Shown here: piece by piece, positions 63,401-64,000 of the stretch
Layout of the letters: the number at the start of each line of letters is the position of its first letter
Position numbering within the stretch: the first letter of the stretch is position 1
Assembly (NCBI GenBank): GCA_036559705.1
Contig: DATBSP010000073.1
Span: 14,688-78,687, forward strand
Length of the DNA stretch: 64,000 nt
Direction: 5' to 3'
DNA from: Hyphomicrobium_A sp036559705
GTDB taxonomy: Bacteria > Pseudomonadota > Alphaproteobacteria > Rhizobiales > Hyphomicrobiaceae
Notes under the pieces: model-generated
The model's database searches: none
Seen by the model: only the letters and a program-made list of their open reading frames with translations
Told to the model about the DNA's origin: nothing
Made by a program: the position numbers and the translations under genes

Positions 63401-64000
63401 CACCAAGCCCCTGATGAAAAGGCATAGACGACGAGGACGTGCAGCACCGTCAGCACGATCAGACCATAGGTGACGGGCACATGCACGAACAGCCAGCCCT
63501 TGGTGAGCCCGAGATAGACACGCGCGAAATCGAGCCGGTCCTTCTCGACCACCAGATCCTCGATGGCGGCAAGCTTCTCCTTACTCTGCTGGTCGACATA
63601 GCGTGACAAGTGGTCGATCTCGTCAGTCAGCCGTTTGAGCGGGCGCTGCGAGCCGATGAGATGAGCGGTGAAATTGCGCGGGCTCTGAAAAAATTCCCGC
63701 AGGTGGTTGGTGTAGAGGTCCATGATCCAGGACTCATGGGGCAGGCCCGGTAAGGCGATCTGAGCGTCGGCCGGATCGGTCTCGGCAACAGCGGCCTCGA
63801 TATTCCGGGCCAGCTCCGCGCGAAGGGCGGGGATGCGATCATAGCTGACACCCTCGTCGATCCGGCCCTTGGTCTTCAGCGACCAGGCGAGATAGGTGCC
63901 GAAAATGCCGGTCAGCGTCACCAGCACAAAACCGGTCCACAGAGCCCATTCGAAGCCGGTGTCCGGCAGAGAGAAATCCGAATGCGAGACGAAGGCGGCG
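63400..64000 (-). CDS. Membrane protein upstream of the ten-haem cytochrome (5' end outside window)
   Basis: The last ~199 codons of a minus-strand gene that continues past the right edge. The visible part starts at a hydrophobic helix (WALWTGFVLVTLTGIFGTYL) then a soluble region with LPHESWIMDLYTNHLREFFQ and RNFTAHLIGSQRPLKRLTDE, and ends in a second helix VTYGLIVLTVLHVLVVYAF that contains a His of possible haem-ligand type. The stop overlaps the cytochrome start (TGATG), so the two are one operon. Family not recognised. Confidence 0.6.
   Translation of the reverse strand, partial: AAFVSHSDFSLPDTGFEWALWTGFVLVTLTGIFGTYLAWSLKTKGRIDEGVSYDRIPALRAELARNIEAAVAETDPADAQIALPGLPHESWIMDLYTNHLREFFQSPRNFTAHLIGSQRPLKRLTDEIDHLSRYVDQQSKEKLAAIEDLVVEKDRLDFARVYLGLTKGWLFVHVPVTYGLIVLTVLHVLVVYAFSSGAW

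Overview
The window is about 64 kb of GC-rich DNA from an alphaproteobacterium, very probably a member of the Hyphomicrobiales (Rhizobiales). The evidence is a complete NepR-EcfG-PhyR general stress response locus with two HWE-type histidine kinases, the aerobic (cob-type) cobalamin pathway with CobG, CobF, CobN and CobE, and several small Rhizobiales-type genes (DUF1328, CsbD, DUF892, DUF983, NTF2-like DUF1348). Genus cannot be settled from sequence alone. No rRNA, tRNA, CRISPR array, phage or insertion sequence was seen.

Layout. 0-7 kb: housekeeping metabolism (metallo-beta-lactamase-fold hydrolase end, DUF1499, SDR, pdxH, fabI, histidine phosphatase, aroC) followed by an aldo/keto-reductase remnant. 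7-14 kb: coiled-coil and membrane proteins, a ferritin-like DUF892 protein, rimO, and an overlapping hsp20-lon pair. 13.6-25.6 kb: a stress-response island with three Crp/Fnr-type proteins (one without a sensor domain), small zinc-ribbon proteins, a second DUF892 protein, a damaged receiver-domain gene, a NepR-like small protein, HWE kinase 1, csbD, nepR-ecfG, phyR, a DUF1328 gene and HWE kinase 2. Reading both strands I found nine GGAAC-N16/17-(C/G)GTT sites, each in front of one of these genes; this is the known EcfG promoter form, so the island looks like an autoregulated regulon. 25.6-30.7 kb: group III truncated haemoglobin, EamA exporter, DUF983, a MocR-type regulator, a CysB-like LysR regulator and an NTF2-like protein.

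30.8-39.8 kb: an envelope-polysaccharide group. It holds a 1454-residue secreted repeat protein, a 1142-residue trifunctional membrane protein (GH18 domain, NodB deacetylase, processive GT2 synthase) and a Tat-exported GH46 chitosanase. Together they suggest that a partly deacetylated GlcNAc polymer is made and trimmed.

40.0-58.9 kb: the cobalamin locus. On the minus strand are cobF, a PepSY-type remnant, cobC, cobQ and cobO. On the plus strand are cobD and then a sigma70-like promoter, a cobalamin riboswitch, and cbtB-cbtA-DUF1636-cobW-cobN-cobG-cobH-cobI-cobJ, mostly coupled by ATGA overlaps. cobK lies antisense between cobJ and cobL, and cobL-cobE-cobM-cobA follow. cobB, cobS, cobT, cobR, cobP/cobU and cobV are not in the window.

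59.0-64.0 kb: two overlapping genes of unknown role, a kinase-fold protein lacking the catalytic Asp and a nucleoside-diphosphate-kinase-like protein with a large insertion. After them come a ten-haem membrane-anchored cytochrome c and a partial membrane protein that runs off the right edge. The kinase-fold/NDK-like pair and the polysaccharide trio are the best candidates for undescribed systems.
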